A DNA stretch of 64,000 nucleotides from Actibacterium lipolyticum (GCF_900184935.1 NZ_FXYE01000002.1:1116001-1180000); one strand, 5' to 3'. Counted from the stretch's first letter, positions 36,132-45,516 are shown. Made by a program: numbers and translations. Notes: a model not told the origin generated them from the letters alone.

Positions 36132-36575
36132 TTACCAGCGGCCTAGGGCGTCTTCGTCCTCGGCCTTGCTGGCGACCCATTCGGCCCCGTCTGAAGTAAT
36201 CTCTTTCTTCCAGAACGGCGCGCGGGATTTCAGGTAGTCCATCAGGAATTCCGCTGCCTGAAACGCGTCGGCCCGGTGGGGTGATGCGGTGGCAACCATC
36301 ATGATCATATCCCCCGGCCCCATCGCGCCATAGCGGTGGATGATCAGGCAGTCGCGCAAATCCCAACGGGCGCGGGCGTCAGCCTCGATCTTTTCCAAGG
36401 CACGTTCGGTCATGCCGGGATAATGTTCGATCACCATCCGATCCAGATCACCGCGCGCAAGGTCGCGCACGATCCCGGTAAAAGTAACAACAGCGCCCGC
36501 GTCCGAGCGCCCGGTAGCGAATGCGTTGGTTTCTGCGCCCAGATCAAAGGGCGCCTCTTGCACGCGCACTGTCAT
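36132..36575 (-). CDS. moaE: Molybdopterin synthase catalytic subunit
   Basis: 147 residues with MoaE signatures VTFTGIVRD near residue 28, IEHYPGMTERALEKI, and the catalytic lysine region FLMDYLKSRAPFWKKE. With MoaD it inserts two sulfurs into precursor Z to form molybdopterin. It is last in the uvrC-pgsA-moaD-moaE transcript, one base after moaD. Confidence 0.94.
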   Translation of the reverse strand: MTVRVQEAPFDLGAETNAFATGRSDAGAVVTFTGIVRDLARGDLDRMVIEHYPGMTERALEKIEADARARWDLRDCLIIHRYGAMGPGDMIMMVATASPHRADAFQAAEFLMDYLKSRAPFWKKEITSDGAEWVASKAEDEDALGRW

Positions 36576-36576
36576 G

Positions 36577-36825
36577 TCAGCCGCCCGTCATTGGGGGAAA
36601 GAACGCAACCTCGCGCACACCTGCCAGCGGCGCGTCAAAGTCCGTCAGATCCTGATCGACGGCAACACGCAGGGCAGACAGATCGGCAAAGGCAGCCTCG
36701 TACCGTTCTTCGCGGGCTTTCAGCTCTTCAACAAGTTCGCCGACGGTCGTGGCATTGGTTTCGACCTGCTCTTTCGGAAGGCCAATACGTTCACGCACCC
36801 AAGCGAAATATAAAACGTCGATCAT
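36577..36825 (-). CDS. moaD: Molybdopterin synthase sulfur carrier subunit
   Basis: 82 residues with the ubiquitin-like fold and the essential C-terminal Gly-Gly (PPMTGG), which is converted to a thiocarboxylate as sulfur donor for MoaE. Starts inside the pgsA stop (4-base overlap). Confidence 0.93.
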   Translation of the reverse strand: MIDVLYFAWVRERIGLPKEQVETNATTVGELVEELKAREERYEAAFADLSALRVAVDQDLTDFDAPLAGVREVAFFPPMTGG

Positions 36826-37493
36826 TCGTCATCCCCTTCGCGCAGATACGGTAGGGATTTGGCAAAGTAGTCCCACCCCGTAATCAGCGTCAGCACCGCC
36901 GCGATCCACAGCAAACCAACGCCCGCATATAATGTGGCCACCATCGCGCTGTGTTTCCAGATCAGGCCGTGCACGTCTTCCTGACGCCCGGCCAGAACGT
37001 CATCCACCATCGCGGCGTCCATTCCGAAGCTCAGCATACCGACGTAATGTTCAAAAATCCCCTGCGACAAAAGCACTGCAATCGCGACCATCTGGGTCGT
37101 GGTTTTCCACTTTGCCAGTTTGGTGACTTGCAGCAGCCCCGCCTGATTGCCCAAAAATTCGCGCAGGCCGGAAACGAACACTTCGCGGAACAGGATCAGC
37201 GCGGCGGGCAGCATCACGGCAAAGCTCATCCCATAGAGACCCGTGATGACCAAAAGCGCGATGGCCACCATCACCTTGTCGGCAATCGGGTCCAACATGG
37301 CGCCAAAGCGGCTTTGCTGGTTCCATTTGCGGGCCAGATAACCGTCAAACCAATCGGTCACCGACGCGCCGACAAACAGGCACAGTGCCACCCAGTCAGC
37401 AAAAGGATGTGGAAACAAAAGAAAAGCGATGGCAACGCCGGGCGCAGCAAGCAGCCGGAATACCGTAAGGATATTAGGAATGTTCCATGTCAT
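36822..37493 (-). CDS. pgsA: CDP-diacylglycerol-glycerol-3-phosphate phosphatidyltransferase
   Basis: 223 residues with several membrane helices and a complete CDP-alcohol phosphotransferase motif (DWFDGYLARKWNQQSRFG, then DPIADK). It makes phosphatidylglycerophosphate, the precursor of phosphatidylglycerol and cardiolipin. A central insertion (about residues 145-185) is common in alphaproteobacterial PgsA. 18 bp downstream of uvrC, a neighbourhood also seen elsewhere in Proteobacteria. Confidence 0.93.
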   Translation of the reverse strand: MTWNIPNILTVFRLLAAPGVAIAFLLFPHPFADWVALCLFVGASVTDWFDGYLARKWNQQSRFGAMLDPIADKVMVAIALLVITGLYGMSFAVMLPAALILFREVFVSGLREFLGNQAGLLQVTKLAKWKTTTQMVAIAVLLSQGIFEHYVGMLSFGMDAAMVDDVLAGRQEDVHGLIWKHSAMVATLYAGVGLLWIAAVLTLITGWDYFAKSLPYLREGDDE

Positions 37494-37511
37494 AGAACGT
37501 GACTTAACAAG

Positions 37512-39401
37512 TCAGCCCTTCTCGTGGAAGTAGCCATAGATGGTTTCCGCCATACTGTCGGAAATTCCATCCACCGCCTTCAGGTCAGACAGCCCCGCCC
37601 GGCTGACGGCTTTGGCAGAGCCGAAATGCGAAAGCAGCGCCCGTTTGCGCGTTGCACCAACGCCGGGCACATCGTCCAACGGCGTTGCCCCGATGGCCTT
37701 GGCGCGTTTCTGACGGTGGGCACCAATGGCGAACCTGTGCGCTTCGTCCCGCAGGCGTTGCACGAAATACAGCACCGGGTCGTTGTGTTTCAGCGCAAAA
37801 GCGTTTTCGCCATGGCGGTAGAATTCTTCCTTACCGGCATCGCGATCGACGCCCTTGGCCACACCCACCATGGCAATGTCTTCGACGCCCAGTTCGGCCA
37901 TGATTTCAGCCACGGCGCTGACTTGCCCCGCCCCACCATCGATCAACAGAAGGTCGGGCCATGTTTCGCCCTGACGGTCAGGGTCTTCCTTTAGCAAACG
38001 TTTGAAACGGCGGTTCAGCACCTCTTTCATCATGCCAAAGTCATCGCCGGGGGTCAGATCTTCGCCCTTGATGTTGAACTTGCGGTATTGGCTTTTCATG
38101 AACCCTTCGGGGCCGGAAACGATCATCCCGCCCACTGCGTTCGTACCTTGGATATGAGAGTTGTCGTAAACCTCGATCCGTTTGGGCGGACCATCCAGCC
38201 CGAAAGCATCTGCCAAACCAGACAACAGTTTGCCCTGCGTCGCCGTTTCCGCCATGCGCCGGGCAAGGCTTTCGCGCGCGTTTCGGGCGGCATTGGCAAC
38301 CAGTTCGGCCTTTTCGCCACGCTGCGGCACAGACAGTTCAACCTTGCGGCCAGCCTTTTCGCTAAGCGCTTGTACCATCAGGTCATCATCTTCGATCCCG
38401 TGGGACAGCAGGATCAGCCGAGGCGGTTCCTTGTTGTCATAGAACTGGCCAAGGAAGGCCTCTAACACCTCAGCCGCATCAACATCGGTGCCGGTGCGCG
38501 GGTAATAATCGCGGTTCCCCCAGTTCTGATTGGCGCGAATAAAGAAAACCTGAACACAGGCCTGCCCGCCTTCCATGTGAAGGGCGATAACGTCTGCCTC
38601 GGCCACTCCGCGCGGGTTGATGCCTTGGGCAGACTGTACCTGCGTCAGCGCGCGAATACGGTCCCGCAGGGCGGCGGCGCGTTCAAACTCCATCGCCTCC
38701 GAAGCTTCTTGCATCTGTTCGCCAAGCTCTGCCTGAATGCGGGTGTTTTTCCCTTCAAGAAACCGTTCGGCATCTGCGACGGTGGCGGCGTAATCTTCGG
38801 CCGAGATGTAGCCAACACAAGGCGCGCTGCACCGCTTGATCTGATACAACAGACAGGGCCGCGTGCGGCTTTCAAACGTCGAATCCGTGCAGTTGCGCAA
38901 AAGGAATACCCGCTGCAACTGGTTCAGCGTCCGGTTCACCGCGCCCGCACTGGCGAAGGGGCCGTAATAGCTCCCCTTTTCCTTTTTCGCGCCGCGGTGT
39001 TTTTTGATTTGCGGAAAGGCGTGATCCTTGGCGACCAAAATATTCGGGAAACTTTTGTCATCGCGCAGCAGCACGTTATAGCGAGGCTTTAGCTGCTTGA
39101 TCAGGTTCTGTTCCAACAGCAACGCTTCTGTTTCTGTCCTTGTGGTCAGAAACATCATCGACGCCGTTTCGCGGATCATTCGGGCAATACGGGGGGAATG
39201 GCCGGTGGGTTTGGCATAGTTTGAAACCCGCTTTTTCAGGTTCCGCGCCTTGCCGACGTAAAGCACACGGCTTTCCGCATCCAGCATCCGATAAACACCA
39301 GGCGAGTTATCAAGCATGCCAAGATAGGACTGTACACAGGCGTGCCCGCTGGGCCGGTCGCCTGTCGCGCTATCTTGTTGGTTTTGCGTTTCTTCCGCCA
39401 T
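37512..39401 (-). CDS. uvrC: Excinuclease ABC subunit C
   Basis: 629 residues: N-terminal GIY-YIG nuclease ([20 protein letters not shown]), a UVR helix pair (about residues 205-240), the central endonuclease fold with [19 protein letters not shown], and a C-terminal helix-hairpin-helix ([18 protein letters not shown]). It makes both incisions in nucleotide excision repair. First gene of the uvrC-pgsA-moaDE transcript; the upstream 305 bp are AT-rich and carry a DnaA-box-like sequence. Confidence 0.95.
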   Translation of the reverse strand: MAEETQNQQDSATGDRPSGHACVQSYLGMLDNSPGVYRMLDAESRVLYVGKARNLKKRVSNYAKPTGHSPRIARMIRETASMMFLTTRTETEALLLEQNLIKQLKPRYNVLLRDDKSFPNILVAKDHAFPQIKKHRGAKKEKGSYYGPFASAGAVNRTLNQLQRVFLLRNCTDSTFESRTRPCLLYQIKRCSAPCVGYISAEDYAATVADAERFLEGKNTRIQAELGEQMQEASEAMEFERAAALRDRIRALTQVQSAQGINPRGVAEADVIALHMEGGQACVQVFFIRANQNWGNRDYYPRTGTDVDAAEVLEAFLGQFYDNKEPPRLILLSHGIEDDDLMVQALSEKAGRKVELSVPQRGEKAELVANAARNARESLARRMAETATQGKLLSGLADAFGLDGPPKRIEVYDNSHIQGTNAVGGMIVSGPEGFMKSQYRKFNIKGEDLTPGDDFGMMKEVLNRRFKRLLKEDPDRQGETWPDLLLIDGGAGQVSAVAEIMAELGVEDIAMVGVAKGVDRDAGKEEFYRHGENAFALKHNDPVLYFVQRLRDEAHRFAIGAHRQKRAKAIGATPLDDVPGVGATRKRALLSHFGSAKAVSRAGLSDLKAVDGISDSMAETIYGYFHEKG

Positions 39402-39706
39402 TCGACCGCGTTTGTGATTCCTGCATCTGGCTGCAATGTAAGTTTCGTTGGAGCAAGGGAAAAGCTGTCCACGACTTCTGTGGATAAGTCTGCGGGTAAC
39501 TATTCTGGCAACGCATTTTTCCCTTGTTTTCTTGCTGCTTCGTTAGTTTGCCTAATTTTTGGGCGCAATATTAACTTGTTGTTTTTAAACGTTATTTTTT
39601 TTGGGCCGGACAAATTATTGAAAACATTGTAGAAATTGTAAATCAATTGTGACGAAACTGTGAAAAGTGCACAAGTTTCGCCGCCTGTGCATGACTTGCC
39701 CTCGGG
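39402..39706. other. AT-rich intergenic region upstream of uvrC
   Basis: About 300 bp with no gene. Its middle part (roughly 39520-39650) is strikingly AT-rich compared with its surroundings. It holds a perfect DnaA-box match, TGTGGATAA (39479-39487), and an imperfect inverted repeat CGAAACTGTG...CACAAGTTTCG (39653-39680) just after the SDR stop, possibly a transcript end. The uvrC promoter should lie here; I cannot place it with confidence. Confidence 0.6.
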
Positions 39707-40492
39707 TCACTCCACCCCTAGCACATCTTTGGTTTGCCAAGACAGGTGCTGACCACCGTCAACGCAGATCAATTGCCCCGTCACAGCCTTCGCTGCCAAC
39801 AAATACTCTAACGCTGCGGTTACGTCATCTGCGTTGGCGCCGCGCTCCAATATGGTGGCCTGACGCTGTGCTGCGAAATGCTCTTCGGATTGGCGCGCAC
39901 CGCGCAGTGTTGGGCCGGGGCCGATTGCGTTTACCCTGATATTCGGGCCCAGCGCCTGAGCCGCCGTTTGCGTAAACGCCCACAGCCCCATCTTCGCCAG
40001 CGTATAGGTCATGAATTCCGGCGTCAGCTTTCGAACGCGCTGATCTATCATGTTCACGACCAACGCAGCCGCCACCGGTTCAGCGTTTTCATCGGTCTGC
40101 GCGGGCAAGACTTGTTCGGCAAACTTTTGGGTCAGCACGAAAGGCGCCCGCAAGTTAGAGCCAAAGTGCCTGTCCCAGCTTTCGCGCGTCGCCGTTTGGA
40201 TATTGTCGTAGTCAAAGATCGAGGCGTTGTTCACAAGAACACTTAACGGCCCGCCAAGTGCGTCGGTCGCGCGCGCAACAAGGGTCTGGCAGTCGTCCTC
40301 TTGCAACAGGTCGGCCTGAACCGCGATGGCGGTTTGCCCGATCGCGGCAATCTCTGCCACGACCTCCTCAGCGGCCTGAGCGGAAGAGGCATAGTGCACG
40401 GCCACATCGTAACCTTTGCGCGCCAACGTCAGCGCCATCGCACGTCCCAGCCGTTTCCCGGCCCCGGTTACAAGCGCCCGTTGCTTTTCCAT
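39707..40492 (-). CDS. SDR oxidoreductase, pteridine-reductase-like
   Basis: 261 residues, classical SDR: cofactor motif TGAGKRLGRAM, NNAS, and YTLAK as the YxxxK active site. The TGxxxRxG form of the cofactor loop (arginine in place of the usual second glycine spacing) marks NADPH-dependent pteridine reductases such as FolM/PTR1, so a dihydromonapterin- or dihydrofolate-reducing role is possible. It lies 12 bp after the exchanger gene, last in the S49 peptidase operon. Confidence 0.82.
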   Translation of the reverse strand: MEKQRALVTGAGKRLGRAMALTLARKGYDVAVHYASSAQAAEEVVAEIAAIGQTAIAVQADLLQEDDCQTLVARATDALGGPLSVLVNNASIFDYDNIQTATRESWDRHFGSNLRAPFVLTQKFAEQVLPAQTDENAEPVAAALVVNMIDQRVRKLTPEFMTYTLAKMGLWAFTQTAAQALGPNIRVNAIGPGPTLRGARQSEEHFAAQRQATILERGANADDVTAALEYLLAAKAVTGQLICVDGGQHLSWQTKDVLGVE

Positions 40493-40504
40493 AAGGTGCC
40501 CCCG

Positions 40505-41473
40505 TCAGATCAACACTGACAGAACATAGGCTCCGTAAAGCCCCGTCAAGGCAATCCCCCACTTCCATGTCATGTTCCAGCCCCTGAACACGAAGGGAAC
40601 TAGCACCAGCGACGACGCCAGCATGACCCACAGATCAAACCGCAACATCTGAGGCGGAATAGGCAACGCGCCAACAAGGCCGGTCACACCAATGATCGCC
40701 AGAAGGTTGAACATGTTCGACCCAATCACATTGCCCAGCGCGACATCGGCCTGTTTACGCATCGCGGCCATCACAGTTGTGGCAAGTTCAGGAAGCGAGG
40801 TGCCGACCGCGACAAGCGTCAAACCAATCACGGTTTCACTGACGCCAAGTACCGTGGCGATGTTGATGGAGCTGTCGACCAAAAGATCCGCGCCAAGTGG
40901 CAGGCCAACCAAGCCCAGAACCAAGAACAACGCGATTTTCCAACCGGGCAAGGTTGGGTCAACGCCCTCTAGGTCTTCTTCTTCATCGTCTTCAACGTCT
41001 GCACCATTCTGTACATCGCGCCGATGCTGACGCGCAGACCGCAACGCATCGCCCAAAACGAAGGCCAACGCCGCAAGCAACACCAACCCATGAACCCAAG
41101 TGATCGGCCCCAAGAAACAGATAACGATGAACAGGATCGTCGCCAGCAACATAAAGATGTAGTTTCGGCGCGTGTCACACTCGTCCGTTTTCAAGCCCGA
41201 GATGATCGCAGGCACCCCAAGCACCAACAGCACGTTAGCGGTGTTCGACCCCACCACATTGCCCAGCGCGATACCCGGCGCGTTATCCAGAACCGCCTTA
41301 ATCGCGATCAAAAGCTCTGGTGCTGACGTCCCGAATGCGACGATCGTCAGGCTAACGATCAACGCAGGGATGCCCATACGAAGGCTCAGGTTCACTGCGC
41401 CTTTTACCAACGAGTCACCAGCCAACAGCAAAATTATCAGCCCAAGAAGCGCATAGAGCAGATCAGCAGTCAT
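40505..41473 (-). CDS. Calcium/sodium antiporter (YrbG family, CaCA)
   Basis: 322 residues in two homologous halves of about five helices, each with an ion-binding motif: VAFGTSAPELLIAI with LGNVVGSN, and VAVGTSLPELATTV with LGNVIGSNMFNL. An acidic loop (DDEEEDLEGVD) links the halves. It exchanges cations across the inner membrane. ATG at 41473 is 7 bp after the tiny zinc-ribbon-like gene. Confidence 0.93.
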   Translation of the reverse strand: MTADLLYALLGLIILLLAGDSLVKGAVNLSLRMGIPALIVSLTIVAFGTSAPELLIAIKAVLDNAPGIALGNVVGSNTANVLLVLGVPAIISGLKTDECDTRRNYIFMLLATILFIVICFLGPITWVHGLVLLAALAFVLGDALRSARQHRRDVQNGADVEDDEEEDLEGVDPTLPGWKIALFLVLGLVGLPLGADLLVDSSINIATVLGVSETVIGLTLVAVGTSLPELATTVMAAMRKQADVALGNVIGSNMFNLLAIIGVTGLVGALPIPPQMLRFDLWVMLASSLVLVPFVFRGWNMTWKWGIALTGLYGAYVLSVLI

Positions 41474-41480
41474 GTAATAG

Positions 41481-41654
41481 TCATCCCTTGCGACACGGGC
41501 ACGGGCCCTTGCCAAGCTTGTACCGCCCACACTTCGGGCACTTTTTAGGTTTGGAAAGAGACCCGATCTTGTCCGCGCCGGGCAGCTGTAACCGCCCAAA
41601 CATCGCAAGAACCAGCATCCCGATCAGGAATAGGGTGACAATCTTTATTATCAC
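41481..41654 (-). CDS. Tiny membrane-anchored zinc-ribbon-like protein
   Basis: 57 residues starting at GTG (41654), with one N-terminal hydrophobic helix (VTLFLIGMLVLAMFG) followed by a basic Cys-rich tail KKCPKCGRYKLGKGPCPCRK. CPKC and CPC could form one zinc knuckle. GTG lies one base after the S49 peptidase stop, and the next gene follows after 7 bp, so it is within that operon. Small conserved proteins of this kind occur in Rhodobacterales; function unknown. Confidence 0.78.
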   Translation of the reverse strand: MIIKIVTLFLIGMLVLAMFGRLQLPGADKIGSLSKPKKCPKCGRYKLGKGPCPCRKG

Positions 41655-41655
41655 G

Positions 41656-42459
41656 TCACAGCCCGTATCGCGCCCACAGGGCCCGTTCCTCTAGTTCTGC
41701 GGTGAGGCCGCCAAAAACCTGCGAACCAATCCGCTGAAACAGGGATCTCCGCATGCCATAAGGAACAAAACGAACCTTGTCGCCGAACCGCTCTTTCATC
41801 TTGGGCACAAGGTGGCCAACGCCGTCGGCCAACCCAACCTCTGTCGCCTTTGCACCGACCCAGACTTCGCCTGTAAACAAATCATCATCGTCCGCAAGAC
41901 GCGCACCGCGGCGTGCCTTTACGTGGTCGATGAACCCTTCGTGGATTTGTTCCTGAAGGGCCTTTAGTCGTGCGATGTCTTCTGGTTTTTCTTGCTGGAA
42001 CGGGTCCAGCATGCTTTTCGATTTTCCCGCCGTGTAAACACGACGCTCTACGCCATGGCGGGCGATCAGGTCTTGAAACCCGAACCCGGCGGAAATCACG
42101 CCGATCGAACCGACGATGGAATGCTGGTCGACCCAGATTTCATCCGCCGCACTGGCAAGATAGTATCCACCAGACGCGGCCACATCTTCGACGAAGGCGT
42201 AAACCGGAATTTCGTGCTCTTCTGCCAGACGCCGAATGCGGGCCGATATCAAAGAGCTTTGCGCGGGGGAACCACCGGGCGAATTGATCACCAATGCCAC
42301 GGCCGCCGGCTTCTTTCGACGAAACGCGCGTTCTAACATCGGGGCAAGCCCCGCATCGTTCAACGCAGCGCTTCCGCGACTTGCAGCGGCAATAGTTCCC
42401 GCAAGCCGCACAACGGCGACTGTTGGGGCAGATTTTACAAAGGGCAACCAAAGTTTCAT
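41656..42459 (-). CDS. S49-family signal-peptide-peptidase-like serine protease (SppA/SohB)
   Basis: 267 residues from ATG 42459. The S49 core is complete in its key parts: SPGGSPAQSSLI, then the nucleophile serine in VEDVAASGGYYLASAADEI, and a catalytic Lys region nearby. No clear cleavable signal is present; the N-terminus is only mildly hydrophobic. Family members degrade cleaved signal peptides at the membrane. Divergent from the Crp/Fnr regulator; first of four co-directional genes. Confidence 0.88.
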   Translation of the reverse strand: MKLWLPFVKSAPTVAVVRLAGTIAAASRGSAALNDAGLAPMLERAFRRKKPAAVALVINSPGGSPAQSSLISARIRRLAEEHEIPVYAFVEDVAASGGYYLASAADEIWVDQHSIVGSIGVISAGFGFQDLIARHGVERRVYTAGKSKSMLDPFQQEKPEDIARLKALQEQIHEGFIDHVKARRGARLADDDDLFTGEVWVGAKATEVGLADGVGHLVPKMKERFGDKVRFVPYGMRRSLFQRIGSQVFGGLTAELEERALWARYGL

Positions 42460-42593
42460 GGGGTGGATGTAGAGCCTGCGCCACACAGGAACAAGACACG
42501 CACTTCAAACACGGTTCACTGTTGCGCCATCGCCGCGCGTTTTGCAAAGATACAGGCGGTGTTGATGCAAAATGGGAAGGCACGCAAACGCCA

Positions 42594-43298
42594 ATGGAGA
42601 ATAGCAGGCGGTTTCCACAACTTCTGCGCACAGATCTGCTTCGCGATTTACCGGAGGAGGAGCGCATCGCGTTTTTGAACGCCTGCAAATTGCGGGTGTT
42701 TGAACGACGCACAGAAGTGTTCACCCAAGGAGAGCCCGCCGAATTTCTAATGCTGATCGCCCACGGTCTGGTCGAAGTCAGCTATGTCAGCCAAGACGGC
42801 CATAAGGTCATCGTCTACCACGCAGGCCCCGGCGAAACCCTGGGGGAGATCGAACTGATTGCCGAAAAACCCTGCGCGGCCAGTTGCTATGCGTTTGAAA
42901 ATACGACCGTGCTGCTGCTTCCGCCCGGCTATTTGTCTGAACTAATGACCGCCCCCGGCTTTATCAAAGGGATCGCACGCAGCCTGCACGAGGTGATGGT
43001 ACGCGACAACAACTCCAAAGCCGTTGATCAGTTTTACTCGGTCGAACAGAGCCTTTGCAGCTATCTTTTGTCGATGTCCGGCCGCGCCACCAAGATCACG
43101 ATCAGCCAGTCCTACCTTGCCAATGTTGTCGGCTGCTCGCGTCAGACCGTGAACCGTGAATTGGGCGTGTTGCGGGATGCAAATCTTATCGCCCTGCAAA
43201 AGGGTGTGATCGAAGTGTTGGATCGCGACGCGCTTCAGACGTGGCTGGCCAACCTAGAAGACAAAAACGGCGACTCCGCGACCGCAGAAATTATCTAA
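42594..43298 (+). CDS. Crp/Fnr-family transcriptional regulator
   Basis: 234 residues: a cyclic-nucleotide-binding-like beta roll (residues about 30-145, with GETLGEIELIAEKPCAASC) and a C-terminal helix-turn-helix SYLANVVGCSRQTVNREL. It lacks the four N-terminal cysteines of oxygen-sensing FNR, so it is not an obvious Fe-S sensor; the effector is unknown. The start at 42594 is inferred from family length. It faces the S49 peptidase operon and precedes the surface-glycan region. Confidence 0.88.
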   Translation: MENSRRFPQLLRTDLLRDLPEEERIAFLNACKLRVFERRTEVFTQGEPAEFLMLIAHGLVEVSYVSQDGHKVIVYHAGPGETLGEIELIAEKPCAASCYAFENTTVLLLPPGYLSELMTAPGFIKGIARSLHEVMVRDNNSKAVDQFYSVEQSLCSYLLSMSGRATKITISQSYLANVVGCSRQTVNRELGVLRDANLIALQKGVIEVLDRDALQTWLANLEDKNGDSATAEII

Positions 43299-43795
43299 CA
43301 TTTTCTGACGCTTAAGCAGGCATCTCCAAATTCTTGCGAAGAAATGCGCGCAATGTCGGCTGAGCGACACTGAAAACCGCGATCCTTTGTACCTTTAAGT
43401 TGTAGGGACTTTGTAAGCACCGGTTAATGGTACGGTTTGTTGGTCGTCGCCTTCCCTTCTATAGGGCAAATCGAAAATTACTTTTTATTCCAAAACATTT
43501 TCGCCGGGGGAGGTCATATTGATCGCCCTCGGCATTTCTTTGTGGCGTTGTAACCGGCGCCTAATCCTCAACACAAACTCTGCTCTGCAAGGTAGATCCT
43601 GAATACCCAGCCAAAGATAATTGGGCACCATCGCACACACGCTGGGCAAGCAACGCTTTACGCTAAGTAAACTCTGGGCTGTTTTAAAAATTCAGACGTT
43701 GCGGACTACCCCCTAAAACTTATAAAAGTTCTTACGATAACGAGACCATTCCGTTGGTGTTTGGCGAAACCGTACAAGGTAAGTGCAGGCGATTA
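43299..43795. other. 497-bp AT-rich intergenic region upstream of the glycan locus
   Basis: No gene is supported here. The last third holds ACTACCCCCTAAAACT (43705-43720) followed by a small palindrome AACTT-ATAA-AAGTT (43718-43731). The C-rich motif recurs upstream of the large glycosyltransferase gene. The promoter of the sulfotransferase-like gene should be in this stretch. Confidence 0.55.
43706..43718 (+). promoter_or_regulatory. C-rich shared motif (TACCCCCTAAA)
   Basis: CTACCCCCTAAAA lies 78 bases before the sulfotransferase-like ATG. Similar sequences, TACCCCCTGAA (49581-49591) and CACCCCCCTTAA (minus strand, 49409-49420), lie upstream of the glycosyltransferase at the other end of the locus. 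Candidate binding site for a shared regulator; inference only. Confidence 0.35.
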
Positions 43796-44785
43796 ATGAA
43801 GTGTATTTTGCATATCGGCACCGAAAAAACAGGGACCACCTCGTTTCAGGGCCACTTGTCTAAAAATCGCGAAGGTTTCGCCTCGCTTGGCGGATTCTAT
43901 CCAGAAAGCCTCGGGGGTGTCGCACACCGCCTGATCGCGGTTTACGGACAGAATTTCGACAACCTGGACGAAGCTGGGCGCGGTCTGAAAATCGACACGC
44001 CTGAAATACACGAAAATTTCCGAAGCACCCTAAAGCAGAAATTTGCGGACGAACTGAACGCGAATAAGAACGCCAGCGTTTGTGTTATCTCCAGCGAACA
44101 CCTGCATTCACGGATCAAAACAAGTGACGAGATTGAGCGTATTCGCGATTTCTTGTCTGAGTTCTTCGACGAAATCGTTGTCTATGTTCACCTGCGGCCA
44201 CAGGTCGATGTGCTCATCTCGCTCGCATCCACACAGACACGTGTTGGTGGGGCGGTAACCCTGAAATTCTTCGACCAAGCCCGCGCTGACAATCTTTACT
44301 ACAACTACAAAGATTTGGTTCAGGCGTGGGCAGGTGCGTTCGGCGATCAAAACGTTGTATGCGTCCCCTTTTCCAGAACACCGGATTTCGCGGGGAAGCT
44401 GTTCGGCGACCTCGGGCTCGACATTTCGCCGCTGGGCAAAATGGAACGGATCAACGAAGCACTGGATGTCCGCGTCATGGCAATGGTGAACGCGCTCATT
44501 TCCAGCGGCAAAGGGCAACGCATCCCCTATCAGGTTCTGGATCAGTTGCCGTGCGAAATGACGTTGAAGCTGAGCCAAAGCGATGCCCGACGCATTCAAG
44601 CCAAGTTCAGAGAGTCCAACGAAGCCGTTATCGCGATGCGTGATGACCTGATGCCCGGCGACCTTCAGCCGACTTGGGCCAAATACCCGGATATGGGCAA
44701 CACCCATATCCTTGACATGCCCTGCTTGTTCGCCTCGTCGCTAGCAGACCTCGTTGAGCATTTCACAAAGAGCGCTGAGACTTAG
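43796..44785 (+). CDS. Sulfotransferase-like protein (P-loop, PAPS-binding type)
   Basis: 329 residues starting MKCILHIGTEKTGTTSFQGH, which carries the 5'-phosphosulfate loop (GTEKTGTTS), and YVHLRPQVDVLISLASTQ, in the place of the 3'-phosphate-binding motif. These are features of sulfotransferases that move sulfate from PAPS to sugars or proteins. Overall divergence is high, so the acceptor is unknown. It opens the plus-strand side of the glycan locus; its stop shares TTAG with the convergent hydrolase-like gene. Confidence 0.75.
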   Translation: MKCILHIGTEKTGTTSFQGHLSKNREGFASLGGFYPESLGGVAHRLIAVYGQNFDNLDEAGRGLKIDTPEIHENFRSTLKQKFADELNANKNASVCVISSEHLHSRIKTSDEIERIRDFLSEFFDEIVVYVHLRPQVDVLISLASTQTRVGGAVTLKFFDQARADNLYYNYKDLVQAWAGAFGDQNVVCVPFSRTPDFAGKLFGDLGLDISPLGKMERINEALDVRVMAMVNALISSGKGQRIPYQVLDQLPCEMTLKLSQSDARRIQAKFRESNEAVIAMRDDLMPGDLQPTWAKYPDMGNTHILDMPCLFASSLADLVEHFTKSAET

Positions 44786-45516
44786 AGTTTCTTCAGCGCG
44801 GCCATCCGCTTCGCGATCCGAACATTTTCACGGTCGCGAAGCGTTTCGCCGTCCCGGAACTCAGCCAGCACGTCACCAAGGATACCGCCCGATCGCATCT
44901 CTTTAGCCGGGTTGTGGCCTGCTCGTGTCAAAACGTGCACGTCAACTTTTGCAGCCATCCCCGCATACAGCGCGTGTGTCATGTCAGGGGCGCATGACGT
45001 ACCGGCGATAATTCTGATCCGTTCTGGAAGCGTTTCTACGACGTCCCAGACGTTCATATATTTCTCTGCTGTGATCGCGTTTGTAAGTTTGGGCCAACGC
45101 TTGTCGCCCAACAGGTTGCGGGTCTTAGGGTCAATGAAGACCTGTGGACCAAACAGCAAACAATCGTCTACCCCGCGCACCAGCCCAGCGAACATAAGCG
45201 CAGCGAAGCCGCCCGCGGAACTGCCCAAAAACAAAACCTTCTTGGACCCTAATCCGCCGATGATTTCTTCGATGCGCTTTGCCTTGTCCGCAAATGTATC
45301 TCCGAAGCCGTCGACCGGGTGGTGATACCACCCCCGCGTCACATCGCGAAAAAATACGAGGTTAACGTTCAGCGGCTGCAGTGTTTTGCGAAATTCAAAC
45401 ATGGGCTGGCCGATAGCGTGGCCAAGCCCCCCGAAAGCAACAAGGGTCGTGTCACTGCCCGCATTGTAGACTTCGTAATAGTCTGCGGTCTCGTTCGGTT
45501 CGGGATTCAGGTCCAT
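44782..45516 (-). CDS. Alpha/beta-hydrolase-like protein in glycan locus
   Basis: 244 residues. The nucleophile-elbow-like LGSSAGGFAAL (about residue 98) suggests a serine hydrolase, with a late His in TRAGHNPAKEM near residue 203. The N-terminal region, TTLVAFGGLGHAIGQPM, would form the oxyanion side. No secretion signal. Proteins of this kind occur beside glycosyltransferases in marine bacteria; the substrate (an acyl group or glycan ester) is unknown. Confidence 0.7.
   Translation of the reverse strand: MDLNPEPNETADYYEVYNAGSDTTLVAFGGLGHAIGQPMFEFRKTLQPLNVNLVFFRDVTRGWYHHPVDGFGDTFADKAKRIEEIIGGLGSKKVLFLGSSAGGFAALMFAGLVRGVDDCLLFGPQVFIDPKTRNLLGDKRWPKLTNAITAEKYMNVWDVVETLPERIRIIAGTSCAPDMTHALYAGMAAKVDVHVLTRAGHNPAKEMRSGGILGDVLAEFRDGETLRDRENVRIAKRMAALKKL

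Noticed and set aside
39402-39706. Replication origin call for the AT-rich gap
   Set aside because: Only one good DnaA box was found and none of the usual origin neighbours (parAB, gidA, hemE, dnaA) is in the window.
43299-43795. Possible FNR box (TTGAT-N4-ATCAA) near the Crp/Fnr regulator
   Set aside because: Only a half-site (TTGATC near 43519) is present; no second half at the right spacing.
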